Source of the DNA: Levilactobacillus namurensis DSM 19117
GTDB taxonomy: Bacteria > Bacillota > Bacilli > Lactobacillales > Lactobacillaceae
NCBI RefSeq assembly: GCF_001434785.1
Contig: NZ_AZDT01000064.1
Coordinates: 1 to 64,000, forward strand
Direction of reading: 5' to 3'
DNA: 64,000 nt
In this document: piece by piece, positions 49,922 through 60,111 of the stretch
Layout of the letters: each line of letters begins with the position of its first letter
Position numbering within the stretch: position 1 is the stretch's first letter
Position numbers and translations under genes: made by a program
Notes under the pieces: model-generated
Told to the model about the DNA's origin: nothing
Databases searched by the model: none
The model's input: only the letters and a program-made list of their open reading frames with translations

Positions 49922-50950
49922 ATGCAAATTACACAAGAGGTGGCGGGGGAACTACACCACCAGACGGTGACCAAGTACGTCTTGACTAATGACCAGGGGA
50001 CGCGTGCGGCGATTCTGACCTGGGGGGCCACGCTGCAGGAGTTTAGTGCCTTAGAAGATGGCCAGCGGCACCAACTGATCGTTCAGGAGCAGGACTTGGC
50101 GGCTTACGACCACAACCCGTATTATTTGTGCCAAGCCTTAGGTCGGGTCGCCGGGCGGATCGCCGGTGCCCAATTTGACCTCAATGGGCGGACGGTTCAC
50201 TTGGATCCCAATGAAGCGCCGAACGCTAGCCACGGGGGCCCCCACGGGTTTACCTTCGTGAACTGGGCGGCCACCACGCAACAGACCGCAACGGCAGTCA
50301 GCGTGCAGTTGACCCACACCACCACCGAAGCGGCGGATAAGTATCCCGGGACCATGGCCACCACGATCACCTATACGCTGACTAACGACAATCAGCTGAC
50401 CATCACCTTTACGGCGAAGAGTGATGCGCCGACGCTGTTCAATCCCACGATTCATACTTACTTTAACGTCACGGATGACCAGCACGACCTGAAGAATCAG
50501 TGGCTCCAACTGAACAGCACCCACCGGTTGGCCTTAGATCAGGCCAAGATTCCAACGGGGGAAAAGGTGGCTTTGGCCGGAACCGGGTTTGATTTTCAGA
50601 CCCCCCAAACGATTCAAGAAGGTTTAGCGAAATTGCGGAAGCATGGTATTGTAGAATATGATGACGCCTTTGAGGTCACGCCGAGTGCCACCACCCCGAT
50701 TGCGACGGTGGGCGACACCACGGGTCACCGGGAAGTGCGGGTCTACTCTGACCGGAACGCGGTGGTGGTCTTTACGGCTAACCCGACTGACTCTAAACGC
50801 GCTGATCAGCGGGATTACAACGCCTTAGCGCTGGAGGCCCAGACGTTACCCGATGCGATTCACCACGCCGATTTTGGCGATGTGGTCTTACCCGCCAATC
50901 AGAGTGTGACGCATACGATTCGTTATCAATACGTTCGTCAATCAAATTAA
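49922..50950 (+). CDS. galM: Aldose 1-epimerase (galactose mutarotase)
   Basis: 342 residues. Interconverts alpha and beta galactose or glucose, the first Leloir step. Family residues seen: LCQALGRVAGRIAGAQFDLNG (core GRVAGRIAG), ASHGGPHGF with a catalytic His, FNPTIHTYFNV with the second His, and LEAQTLPDAIHH with the catalytic Glu. ATG 49922 follows GGAGG by 9 nt. Cotranscribed with the phosphoglucomutase 21 bp downstream; together they connect galactose to glucose 6-phosphate. Confidence 0.94.
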   Translation: MQITQEVAGELHHQTVTKYVLTNDQGTRAAILTWGATLQEFSALEDGQRHQLIVQEQDLAAYDHNPYYLCQALGRVAGRIAGAQFDLNGRTVHLDPNEAPNASHGGPHGFTFVNWAATTQQTATAVSVQLTHTTTEAADKYPGTMATTITYTLTNDNQLTITFTAKSDAPTLFNPTIHTYFNVTDDQHDLKNQWLQLNSTHRLALDQAKIPTGEKVALAGTGFDFQTPQTIQEGLAKLRKHGIVEYDDAFEVTPSATTPIATVGDTTGHREVRVYSDRNAVVVFTANPTDSKRADQRDYNALALEAQTLPDAIHHADFGDVVLPANQSVTHTIRYQYVRQSN

Positions 50951-50971
50951 ACGTAAGGGAGAGATCTATTT

Positions 50972-52705
50972 ATGAGTTGGCAAGAAAATTATGCCGTTTG
51001 GCAACAACAATCCCAGATGTTGCCGGAGGTTCGGCAGGCACTAGATGCCATGGCTGGGGATGACCAGGCCTTAGAGGCGGCCTTTAGTGGTCCTATGAGT
51101 TTTGGAACGGCTGGGATGCGGGGCGTCATGGGACCCGGAATCGGTCAAATGAACGTCTACACGGTTCGTCAGGCGACCGAAGGCGTGGCCCGTTACTTAG
51201 ATACGTTGGACGACGCCACCAAGCAACGCGGGGTCGCCATCAGTTTCGACTCCCGCTACCATTCTACGGAATTCGCCCATGAAGCCGCTCGGGTCTTAGG
51301 GGCGCACCAGATTCCTAGCTACGTCTTCGATGACTTACGGCCAACGCCGGAACTGTCTTTTGCGGTCCGGCACTTGCACACGGCCATGGGGATCATGATC
51401 ACGGCCAGCCACAATCCTAAGCAGTACAACGGGTACAAGATCTACGGTCCCGATGGGGGGCAGATGCCGCCTAAGGCTTCCGATATGATCACCAACTTCG
51501 TCCGTTCGGCCAAGGACGTCTTTGCCATCAAAGTGGCGGATGAGCAAGACTTACGGGCGGCTAAGGTCATGCACATCATCGGTGAGAACGTGGATCAGGC
51601 CTACTTGGAAAACGTCACCAGTGTGACCATCAACCACCAGTTGATCGACCAAGTGGGGAAGACCATGAAGTTGATCTACACACCGTTACACGGAACCGGG
51701 AAAGTGATCGGCGAACGGGCGTTGCGTAAAGCGGGCTTTGAGAACTTTACCATGGTGCCCGAACAGGCCATTGCGGACCCTGAGTTCCCCACGGTCGACT
51801 TCCCGAACCCCGAATTCCCCGAAGCCTTTGATATGGCCATTGCCTTAGGGAAGAAGGAAGGGGCCGACTTACTGGTCGCGACTGATCCCGATGCCGACCG
51901 GCTAGGGGCTGCGGTCCGGCAACCTAACGGTGATTACCAACTCTTGACCGGGAACCAGATTGCGTCGATTCTGCTGGCCTACATCTTGAAGGCCCGGAAG
52001 CAAGCGGGACAATTGCCAGCCAATGGGCGGGTCGTAAAGTCCATCGTGTCGACCGAACTGGCTACCAAGATTGCGGCGGCTTACGGGGTCGAGATGAAGA
52101 ACGTGTTGACCGGGTTCAAGTTTATTGCTGAACAGATTCACCAATACGAGACCACCCACGACCACACCTTCTTGTTCGGGTTCGAAGAAAGCTATGGCTA
52201 CCTGATCAAGCCGTTCGTCCGGGATAAGGACGCCATCCAATCCACGGTTCTGTTGGCGGAAGTCGCGGCTGACTATAAGCAACGGGGGCTGACCCTGTAC
52301 GATGGGATTGAGGAACTGTACGCGACCTACGGCTACTACGCTGAGAAGACCACCTTCGAGCAGTTCGACGGGGTCGATGGGGCAGACCAGATGGCCCACC
52401 TGATGAGTGAGTTCCGGGAGAACGCACCGCAAGACTTCGCGGGTACCCAGATCGATGCTGTGGAAGACTTTTCAACCGGTGTGAAGACCACGGCGGCCGG
52501 CCAGACCAGTTCGATCGACCTGCCTAAGTCGAACGTCTTAAAGTACTGGCTCAGTGATGAGACCTGGATCTGCATCCGGCCTTCCGGGACCGAGCCTAAG
52601 GTCAAGTTCTACATCGGGACTAGTGACCAGACGGCGGACGCGGCCCAAGCCCGGTTAGCGAAGTACGAACAAGCCCTGAAGACTTACGTGGCTTCGGTCA
52701 ACTAG
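50972..52705 (+). CDS. Phosphoglucomutase (alpha-D-phosphohexomutase family)
   Basis: 577 residues, the size of Firmicute PgcA/Pgm. Active-site Ser loop TASHNPKQYNGYKIY (Ser about 147), metal loop ATDPDADRLG, sugar loop FGFEESYGY, and phosphate loop RPSGTEPKVKFY near the C-terminus. It converts glucose 1-phosphate, the product of galactose breakdown, to glucose 6-phosphate. ATG 50972 follows GGGAGAG. 21 bp after galM; a strong terminator follows at 52756-52797. Confidence 0.94.
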   Translation: MSWQENYAVWQQQSQMLPEVRQALDAMAGDDQALEAAFSGPMSFGTAGMRGVMGPGIGQMNVYTVRQATEGVARYLDTLDDATKQRGVAISFDSRYHSTEFAHEAARVLGAHQIPSYVFDDLRPTPELSFAVRHLHTAMGIMITASHNPKQYNGYKIYGPDGGQMPPKASDMITNFVRSAKDVFAIKVADEQDLRAAKVMHIIGENVDQAYLENVTSVTINHQLIDQVGKTMKLIYTPLHGTGKVIGERALRKAGFENFTMVPEQAIADPEFPTVDFPNPEFPEAFDMAIALGKKEGADLLVATDPDADRLGAAVRQPNGDYQLLTGNQIASILLAYILKARKQAGQLPANGRVVKSIVSTELATKIAAAYGVEMKNVLTGFKFIAEQIHQYETTHDHTFLFGFEESYGYLIKPFVRDKDAIQSTVLLAEVAADYKQRGLTLYDGIEELYATYGYYAEKTTFEQFDGVDGADQMAHLMSEFRENAPQDFAGTQIDAVEDFSTGVKTTAAGQTSSIDLPKSNVLKYWLSDETWICIRPSGTEPKVKFYIGTSDQTADAAQARLAKYEQALKTYVASVN

Positions 52706-52755
52706 GTTAAGGTTATCGCTAGCTAGTTAGAGTCGTTGAAAGTTAAGCGAAATCA

Positions 52756-52797
52756 AGGGTCATTTCAACGGATTTTCAAGTTGAAATGACCCTTTTT
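52756..52797 (+). terminator. Terminator after phosphoglucomutase
   Basis: AGGGTCATTTCAAC (52756-52769) and GTTGAAATGACCCT (52780-52793), 14-bp perfect arms, then T-run. Confidence 0.85.
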
Positions 52798-52839
52798 GTA
52801 TGGTTAAATAATGGATTTACTAAAGTTTTTACCGTTAAA

Positions 52840-52981
52840 TTGCAACCGGTTGCAATAGCTCGATAGCCCGTTTACAAAAGAATTTATGTAAACAATTGCA
52901 CAATGAAAAAGGTTGCAACTCAGGGATAAGTCCCTTAGAATAGCATTTGTAAAGCGCTTACATTTACTTAAAATTTAGTAA
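52840..52981 (+). promoter_or_regulatory. Control region of the galactose transporter block: LacI-type operator, cre and GalR-like site
   Basis: TTGCAACCGGTTGCAA (52840-52855) is a perfect 16-bp palindrome of LacI-family operator type; half of it repeats near 52912. GTAAAGCGCTTACA (52949-52962) matches 12 of 14 cre positions. TTACT..AGTAA (52964-52981) shares TTTACT/AGTAA half-sites with the galK operator. Regulation by CcpA, GalR and perhaps another LacI member is inferred. Confidence 0.55.
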
Positions 52982-53024
52982 GCCAGAACGATACCCATAA
53001 ACTGATTGAGAAGAGGGATTTCAG

Positions 53025-53264
53025 ATGGCAAACGATAAGATCATGTTGGACCCGGCAGCTTTTGCCGCGGCTGTTCTGGGGGGTAACGCCCAACGGCCAG
53101 ATGAAGAAAACAAGTTGTACATCAAGCGGCAACTCACGTTATACTTAGAAGCCACGCTGTTGGCGCAAGATTTTAACAATCTAGAAGAGTCGCGCTTTGA
53201 CATGGCGAAGACCCAGAAACGCAACGAGGTACTTTCTAAGATTATTGAACGGCGCTACCATTAA
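53025..53264 (+). CDS. Small protein upstream of the GPH transporter (79 aa)
   Basis: 79 residues, soluble, charged, no family recognised. The C-terminal half (LYLEATLLAQDFNNLEESRFDMAKTQKRNEVLSKIIERRY; core NNLEESRFDMAKTQKR) looks helical. ATG 53025 follows GAGGG by about 9 nt. It is the first gene behind the cre/GalR-like control region and 49 bp ahead of the GPH transporter, so it is expected to be induced with galactose. A regulator or accessory of the transporter is possible; nothing in the sequence proves it. Confidence 0.75.
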   Translation: MANDKIMLDPAAFAAAVLGGNAQRPDEENKLYIKRQLTLYLEATLLAQDFNNLEESRFDMAKTQKRNEVLSKIIERRYH

Positions 53265-53313
53265 GTCTTTTGGCGGTGGGCGTTACGACTAGATGAAAGG
53301 TGTGACAAGGACC

Positions 53314-54819
53314 ATGAATCAGATTAAACAGTATGCGTCTTATGCGTTTGGGGCGTTCGGCCATGATGCATTCTACGCAACATTAAGTACTTATTTTCCT
53401 ATTTTTGTAACCAGTGTGCTTTTTACCTCGAAATCGAATTCGGCGACCATGATTGGGGCCGTCAGTGCGATGCTGGTGGTGATTCGGATTCTCGAAATTG
53501 CCTTTGATCCCATGATTGGTGGGGTCGTGGACAATACCCGGACCCGTTGGGGCAAGTTCAAGCCGTGGCTTTTAGGCGGTGGCTTGATTAGTGCCGTGGC
53601 CTTAATGCTGATCTTTACCAGCTTAGGTGGTTTAGCGGACCAGAACGATTTGGTTTACCTGATCGTCTTTGCGGTGATCTTCATCGTGTTGGATGTCTTC
53701 TATTCCTTTAAAGACATCGCGCTGTGGTCCATGTTGCCAGCGTTGAGTGTGGACTCGAATACACGGACCAAGTTCGGAACGATTGCCCGGTTTGGCTCTA
53801 CGCTAGGGGCCCAAGGGGTCATCATTGTGGTGATGCCTCTGGTTTACTTCTTCTCCCAGAAGCTTTCTGGGACCACGGGGAACGGACAGACCCGGGCCGG
53901 TTGGTTAGGCTTCGCGGCGGTCATTGCGTTGATTTCCTTCTTAGGGGCCTGCACCGCAGCCTTCGGGACGCACGAGCAGAAGAACCTGATTCGTGAAAAC
54001 ACCGAAAAGACCCGGTTACGCGACGTCTTTAAAGCCATCGGTGAGAACGACCAGCTGATGTGGTTAGGGTTATCCTACTTTATGTTTGCGTTAGGTTATG
54101 TCATCACCAACTCGTTGTTGCTGTACTACTTCCGTTACGTGATTGGTCAACCTAAGGCCTACAGTATCGTGGGGGTCATCACCGCGATTTTAGGGATTGT
54201 TTCCGTAATCTCGTTCCCATTCTTAGTGAACCTGATCAAGCGGCGGGGCGTCTACATTGGCGGTATCTGCATGATGTTAGTCGGGTACCTCCTCTTCTTG
54301 TTCGCCGGAACCAACGTGCCACTGGTTCTGTTAGCCATCGCCATCTTCTTCTTCCCGTACCCATCCGTATTCTTGGCAGCGTTGATGACCATCACCGACA
54401 GTGTGGAATATGGACAATGGAAGAACGGGACGCGGAATGAATCCGTGACCCTAGCCGTTCGGCCGTTGATCGATAAGTTGGCCGGAGCATTTGCCAACGG
54501 TATTGTGATGTTGGCGGCCTTACAATCCGGGATGACGGGGAACGCGAAGCCGAGTGACATCACCAGCGGCGGCTTGTTACAGTTCAAGATGTTCATGTTC
54601 TATATTCCGATTATCCTGATTATCTTAGCTGCTGTGGTTTACGCCAAGAAGATTTCGTTATCCGAAAAGCGCCACGCCCAAATCGTGGACGATTTGGAAA
54701 AGAAGTTGCGGGCGGCTAAGGCGGCTGGTCAAGTGATTGGCGACCAGGACGAGCCACAAACGGCGACGCCTGCTCAGGCCAAGCTCACTACGGCTAACGG
54801 ACTTAAGACGGACCACTAA
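53314..54819 (+). CDS. GPH family sugar:cation symporter
   Basis: 501 residues with twelve hydrophobic segments, of the glycoside-pentoside-hexuronide family (LacS/MelB-like): AFGAFGHDAFYATLSTYFPIFV (core FGHDAFYATLSTYF) and DNTRTRWGKFKPWLL (the conserved cytoplasmic loop). No C-terminal IIA domain is present; the tail is a short Lys/Ala-rich segment. Imports galactose or a galactoside with H+ or Na+; the gal gene context supports this. ATG 53314 is favoured for its family-like N-terminus; ATG 53293 adds seven residues. Confidence 0.93.
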   Translation: MNQIKQYASYAFGAFGHDAFYATLSTYFPIFVTSVLFTSKSNSATMIGAVSAMLVVIRILEIAFDPMIGGVVDNTRTRWGKFKPWLLGGGLISAVALMLIFTSLGGLADQNDLVYLIVFAVIFIVLDVFYSFKDIALWSMLPALSVDSNTRTKFGTIARFGSTLGAQGVIIVVMPLVYFFSQKLSGTTGNGQTRAGWLGFAAVIALISFLGACTAAFGTHEQKNLIRENTEKTRLRDVFKAIGENDQLMWLGLSYFMFALGYVITNSLLLYYFRYVIGQPKAYSIVGVITAILGIVSVISFPFLVNLIKRRGVYIGGICMMLVGYLLFLFAGTNVPLVLLAIAIFFFPYPSVFLAALMTITDSVEYGQWKNGTRNESVTLAVRPLIDKLAGAFANGIVMLAALQSGMTGNAKPSDITSGGLLQFKMFMFYIPIILIILAAVVYAKKISLSEKRHAQIVDDLEKKLRAAKAAGQVIGDQDEPQTATPAQAKLTTANGLKTDH

Positions 54820-54951
54820 TGAGTGAAGAAAAGTTCCGGGACAGAGCGCCTGGAGCTTTTTTAAGTCAACGAAGACCGGGCTGCTTGGTGAACGTCCCGG
54901 GGATGATTAGGAGTAACCCGATAAGGAATGATCTAAAAGAGAACGTTTAAA

Positions 54952-55022
54952 TGAAAACGGTTTATTTTTAATTGACAGGGGCCTATTCCGGCCGTATACT
55001 AAAACTACAGTAAAAGTTTACT
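54952..55022 (+). promoter_or_regulatory. galKETR promoter with cre-like site and GalR-like operator
   Basis: TTGACA (54972-54977), 17 nt, TATACT (54995-55000). Cre-like TGAAAACGGTTTAT (54952-54965; 12 of 14) lies just upstream of -35. AGTAAA-AG-TTTACT (55009-55022) is a symmetric operator over the transcription start and resembles the half-sites at 52964-52981. Confidence 0.7.
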
Positions 55023-55047
55023 AAAAAACTAGAAGGAGTTAATCGTC

Positions 55048-56217
55048 ATGGACTTTGCGAGCCTTGCTACTGAATACCAACAACAATTTAACGCTAAACC
55101 AGAACGGGTTTTCTTTTCGCCCGGTCGGATCAACTTAATCGGTGAATATACCGACTTCAACGGTGGGCACGTCTTCCCGGCGGCCATCAGCCTGGGCACG
55201 TTCGCCGGCTTTACCAAGCGTTCTGACCGGACGGTGCGGATGTATTCCGCCAACCTGCCCCAAGCCGGCGTGATTGAATTTTCGTTAGATGATCTTAGCT
55301 TTGACAAAGCCGCCAACTGGACCAACTACTTTAAAGGGATGTTGTTCGAATTGGGTAAGCAGGGCAAGCAGATCGACCAAGGCTTTGACCTCTTCGTTCA
55401 CGGTAACTTGCCTGACGGTTCCGGCTTGTCGTCCTCCGCGTCCGTCGAGATGTTGATGGGTGAAATCCTGTTGAAGGCTTACGGTATGGCGATTTCCCGG
55501 GTCGATTTGGTTAAAGTCGGCCAGCAAGTCGAAAACGATTACTTGGGGCTGAATACCGGAATCATGGACCAATTCGCCGTGGGGATGGGCAAGAAAGACC
55601 AGGCCATTCTCCTGGACACCAACACCTTAAAGTATGAATATGCGCCGGTGAAGATGGACGGCTACGTGGTGGTCATCATGAACACCAAGAAGCGGCGAGA
55701 ACTCACGGACTCGAAGTATAACGAACGGCGGTCACAATGTGAAGAAGCCTTGCGGCGGTTGCAGACCAAGTTAGACATTCAGACCTTGGGTGACTTGGAT
55801 CAAGACCAGTTCGACCAGAACAGCTATCTGATAAACGATGACGTGCTGATCAAGCGCGCCCGGCACGCGGTGATTGAAAACCAACGGACGCTGAAGGCTT
55901 ACCAAGCCTTACAAGATAACGACCTGGTCACCTTCGGGAAGTTGATCAACGCCTCCCACGTTTCGCTCCATTACGACTTTGCCGTAACCGGAAAGGAACT
56001 GGACACGTTGGTCGAGACCGCTTGGCAACAGCCGGGTGTGTTGGGTGCTCGGATGACGGGAGCCGGCTTCGGTGGCTGTGCCATCGCCATTGTGAAGGAA
56101 GCCAACGTGGATGCCTTCGAACAAGCCGTGGGTCAGGTCTACCAAGACACTATCGGCCATCCTGCAGAATTCTACATTGCCCACTTAGACGATGGTCCAC
56201 GGGAATTAACCAAGTAA
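55048..56217 (+). CDS. galK: Galactokinase
   Basis: 389 residues. Phosphorylates galactose at C1 in the cytoplasm. GHMP-kinase motifs: PGRINLIGEYTDFNGGHVFP (26-45), LPDGSGLSSSASVE (about 118-131), and RMTGAGFGGCAIAIV near 340-355. ATG 55048 lies 9 nt after AAGGAG. First gene of the galKETR operon; 83 bp of leader-like sequence separate it from galE. Confidence 0.96.
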   Translation: MDFASLATEYQQQFNAKPERVFFSPGRINLIGEYTDFNGGHVFPAAISLGTFAGFTKRSDRTVRMYSANLPQAGVIEFSLDDLSFDKAANWTNYFKGMLFELGKQGKQIDQGFDLFVHGNLPDGSGLSSSASVEMLMGEILLKAYGMAISRVDLVKVGQQVENDYLGLNTGIMDQFAVGMGKKDQAILLDTNTLKYEYAPVKMDGYVVVIMNTKKRRELTDSKYNERRSQCEEALRRLQTKLDIQTLGDLDQDQFDQNSYLINDDVLIKRARHAVIENQRTLKAYQALQDNDLVTFGKLINASHVSLHYDFAVTGKELDTLVETAWQQPGVLGARMTGAGFGGCAIAIVKEANVDAFEQAVGQVYQDTIGHPAEFYIAHLDDGPRELTK

Positions 56218-56300
56218 AATTATTGTCCGGGTGCGCGTTGGGTCGCTAATCCTGGACGGTCAATGAAAATGTTTCGCAGAATAAGAGGAGGAATTGGATT

Positions 56301-57305
56301 ATGGCAGTTTTAGTTTTAGGTGGCGCTGGTTACATTGGTTCCCACGCCGTTGATCGGTTGATTGCAAAGGGCTACGACGTGGCTGTCGTGGATAACTTAG
56401 TCACGGGTCACCGTGCAGCTGTGAACCCTAAGGCACGGTTCTATCAAGGCGACGTTCGGGATCAAGACTTCCTGAACCGAGTCTTTGACCAAGAGGATAT
56501 CGAAGGGGTGATTCACTTTGCAGCCTTCTCCGTGGTTCCCGAATCCATGGAAAAGCCGTTGAAGTACTTTGATAACAACACGGCGGGCATGGTGTCCTTG
56601 CTGGAAGTCATGAATCAGCATAACGTTAAGAAGATCGTCTTCTCCTCGACGGCGGCAACCTATGGTGAACCCAAGCAGATTCCGATTAAGGAAACGGACC
56701 CCCAGATTCCAACCAACCCTTATGGCGAAAGCAAGTTAATGATGGAAAAGATCATGCACTGGGCGGACCTAGCTTACGGTATCAAGTTCATCGCACTGCG
56801 GTACTTCAACGTGGCTGGGGCCAAGCCAGATGGCAGCATTGGTGAAGACCACCATCCTGAGACCCACCTGGTTCCCATCATTTTACAAGTCGCTGCTGGT
56901 GAACGGGATGAGTTGTCCATCTTTGGTGACGATTACCCAACCAAGGACGGGACCAACGTCCGGGACTACGTTCACGTGGTCGACTTAGCGGATGCGCACA
57001 TCTTAGCGCTCGAATACCTGAAGGCGGGTCATGACAGTGACGCCTTCAACTTAGGGTCCTCGACGGGCTTCTCCAACAAGGAAATGCTGGAAGCAGCCCG
57101 GAAAGTCACGGGTAAGCCGATTCCAGCCAAGATGGCTCCCCGCCGGGCGGGTGACCCAAGTACGCTGATTGCGGCCAGTGATAAGGCACGCAAGATCTTG
57201 AATTGGAAGCCACAGTTCGACAACGTGGAAGACATCATCGCCACGGCTTGGAACTGGAAGCAGACGCACCCAGAAGGCTACAATGATCGGCAGGCGACCA
57301 AGTAA
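56301..57305 (+). CDS. galE: UDP-glucose 4-epimerase
   Basis: 334 residues, extended SDR. NAD-binding GGAGYIGSH (7-15), SSTAATYG and the catalytic YGESK (about 147-151), and the UDP-sugar region near [10 protein letters not shown]. Interconverts UDP-galactose and UDP-glucose for the Leloir cycle. ATG 56301 follows GAGGAGG. Its stop TAA overlaps the galT ATG by one base (TAATG), so galT translation is coupled. Confidence 0.96.
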   Translation: MAVLVLGGAGYIGSHAVDRLIAKGYDVAVVDNLVTGHRAAVNPKARFYQGDVRDQDFLNRVFDQEDIEGVIHFAAFSVVPESMEKPLKYFDNNTAGMVSLLEVMNQHNVKKIVFSSTAATYGEPKQIPIKETDPQIPTNPYGESKLMMEKIMHWADLAYGIKFIALRYFNVAGAKPDGSIGEDHHPETHLVPIILQVAAGERDELSIFGDDYPTKDGTNVRDYVHVVDLADAHILALEYLKAGHDSDAFNLGSSTGFSNKEMLEAARKVTGKPIPAKMAPRRAGDPSTLIAASDKARKILNWKPQFDNVEDIIATAWNWKQTHPEGYNDRQATK

Positions 57306-58771
57306 TGACACCGGATACCTTGCATAAGTTCTTAGCAGCAATCGTGGCGTCACCATCGCCGTACACCGCTCTGGACCGGCAGTACGTTGAGAACCGGATC
57401 TACGCGTTGATTGGTGACGGCGCGACCCAGCAGGCAACGGGGGAGGACCCCATTGACCTGGTCAACGCTTTAGTGGCCACGGCGATCGACCATCACAAGA
57501 TTAACGACACGCCTAGTGAGCGTGAAATCTTGGAGGCCCAACTGATGGACCTGATGACGCCGCTACCGTCGGCGTTGAACCGTGGTTTCTGGGACCGGTA
57601 TCAGATCAGTCCCAGTGCTGCGACCGACTGGTTCTACCAGTTGAGTCGGGCGAACAATTACATTAAGACGCGCAACATTGCGCGCAACGTAGTGTTTGAC
57701 GCCCAGACGGCGGCTGGTAAGTTGGAAATCACCATTAACTTATCCAAGCCAGAAAAGGACCCTAAGGCGATTGCCGCGGCCCGGAACCAACCTAAGACGG
57801 GTTACCCGTTGGACCAACTCTGCATGACTAACGAAGGGTACTTGGGTCGGCTAGGGTACCCTGCTCGGAGCAATCACCGCATCGTACGGTTGACCCTGGG
57901 TGGTGAGACTTGGGGCTTCCAGTACTCGCCATACGCCTACTTTACGGAGCACGCCATCTTCTTATCCCAGGAACACCGGCCAATGAAGATCGACCAACAC
58001 GCCTTTACCAACTTACTGGAAATCGTGCGCCAGTTCCCAACCTACTTTGTCGGCAGCAACGCGGACCTGCCCATCGTGGGGGGCTCGATGCTCAGCCACG
58101 ACCACTATCAGGGGGGCAAGCACACCTTCCCGATGATGCAAGCACCGTTGGACCGAGAATTCGACCTAGACGTTCCTGGCGTTACGGCGGGCGTGGTTCA
58201 GTGGCCGATGACGGATCTGCGGTTGCGGGGGGCCAAGCCAGAGAACTTGGTCAACGCGGCTGTGAAGATCATGGCCCACTGGGTCGACTATTCTGATGAA
58301 AGCGTGGACGTACGGGCCTACACGGACGGGACGCGCCACCACACCATTACGCCGATTGCCTACCGTGACGGGAAGGATTTCGTGTTGGACCTGGTCTTAC
58401 GGGATAACCAGACCTCGGACCAGTATCCGGATGGCATTTTCCACCCGCACCAAGACGTTCAACATATTAAGAAGGAAAATATCGGGTTGATCGAAGTCAT
58501 GGGACGGGCCATCTTACCAGCACGCTTAAAGGCGGAAATGGCGGAAGTTACCAAGTACCTGGTGGGTCAACCTAATCAAATGGCAGAGATGCACCGGGAC
58601 TGGGCGGACCAGCTGAAACAAACCCACCAGATTACGCCGGACAACGTGACGACCATTTTGCATCAAGCGATTGGGGACGTCTTCGCTCGGGTCTTAGCCG
58701 ACGCGGGGGTCTTCAAGCGGGATGCGCAGGGTCAAGCGGCGTTGGATCGGTTCTTAAGCCAGCTCGTTTAA
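57305..58771 (+). CDS. galT: UDP-glucose-hexose-1-phosphate uridylyltransferase (class II GalT)
   Basis: 488 residues, the longer Firmicute class II form. The HIT-like fold motif is GGSMLSHDHYQGGKHTFPMMQ (core SHDHYQGGKH, about 262-271). It transfers UMP from UDP-glucose to galactose 1-phosphate. It starts in the galE stop codon and ends 29 bp before galR. All residues I expect in the active region are present. Confidence 0.95.
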   Translation: MTPDTLHKFLAAIVASPSPYTALDRQYVENRIYALIGDGATQQATGEDPIDLVNALVATAIDHHKINDTPSEREILEAQLMDLMTPLPSALNRGFWDRYQISPSAATDWFYQLSRANNYIKTRNIARNVVFDAQTAAGKLEITINLSKPEKDPKAIAAARNQPKTGYPLDQLCMTNEGYLGRLGYPARSNHRIVRLTLGGETWGFQYSPYAYFTEHAIFLSQEHRPMKIDQHAFTNLLEIVRQFPTYFVGSNADLPIVGGSMLSHDHYQGGKHTFPMMQAPLDREFDLDVPGVTAGVVQWPMTDLRLRGAKPENLVNAAVKIMAHWVDYSDESVDVRAYTDGTRHHTITPIAYRDGKDFVLDLVLRDNQTSDQYPDGIFHPHQDVQHIKKENIGLIEVMGRAILPARLKAEMAEVTKYLVGQPNQMAEMHRDWADQLKQTHQITPDNVTTILHQAIGDVFARVLADAGVFKRDAQGQAALDRFLSQLV

Positions 58772-58788
58772 CCAGAACCCAAGGATAA

Positions 58789-59835
<1,047 letters not shown>

Positions 59836-59844
59836 CGTAACGTT

Positions 59845-59886
59845 AAAAAGGCGTCGATGGCCGTGACCGGTCATTGACGCCTTTTT
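59845..59886 (+). terminator. Terminator of the gal operon
   Basis: AAAAAGGCGTCGATG and CATTGACGCCTTTTT arms (one G-T) with a loop of about 12 nt. Confidence 0.85.
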
Positions 59887-59967
59887 GTGGTGAACTGCCC
59901 CGGGAGAGAAGTATGGCCCGGAGACGCGCTGTGAGCCGCTTCTAGAGGGGAAGAGGGCTTATGGAGC

Positions 59968-60102
59968 AAAAAAAGGGGCCTGGGACAAAGTGCCCAGGCT
60001 CCTGATATTCTTAACGATAACGTTACGGTGCTGAAACGTGCGACCCAAGGCAGCCAGCTTACGACGTTAATGCTTGCTTGCTAACCGCCTTTTGTCCCAG
60101 GC
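59968..60102. repeat. Intergenic inverted-repeat element beyond pepO
   Basis: GCCTGGGACAAA (59978-59989) and TTTGTCCCAGGC (60091-60102) are 12-bp inverted repeats bounding about 100 nt with further stems. A local hairpin GCCTGGG/CCCAGGC (59978-59999) with an A-run is the minus-strand terminator of pepO. The element looks like the GGGACAAA-type intergenic repeats of lactobacilli (from memory), but no second copy is in this window. Confidence 0.5.
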
Positions 60103-60111
60103 TTTAGCAAA

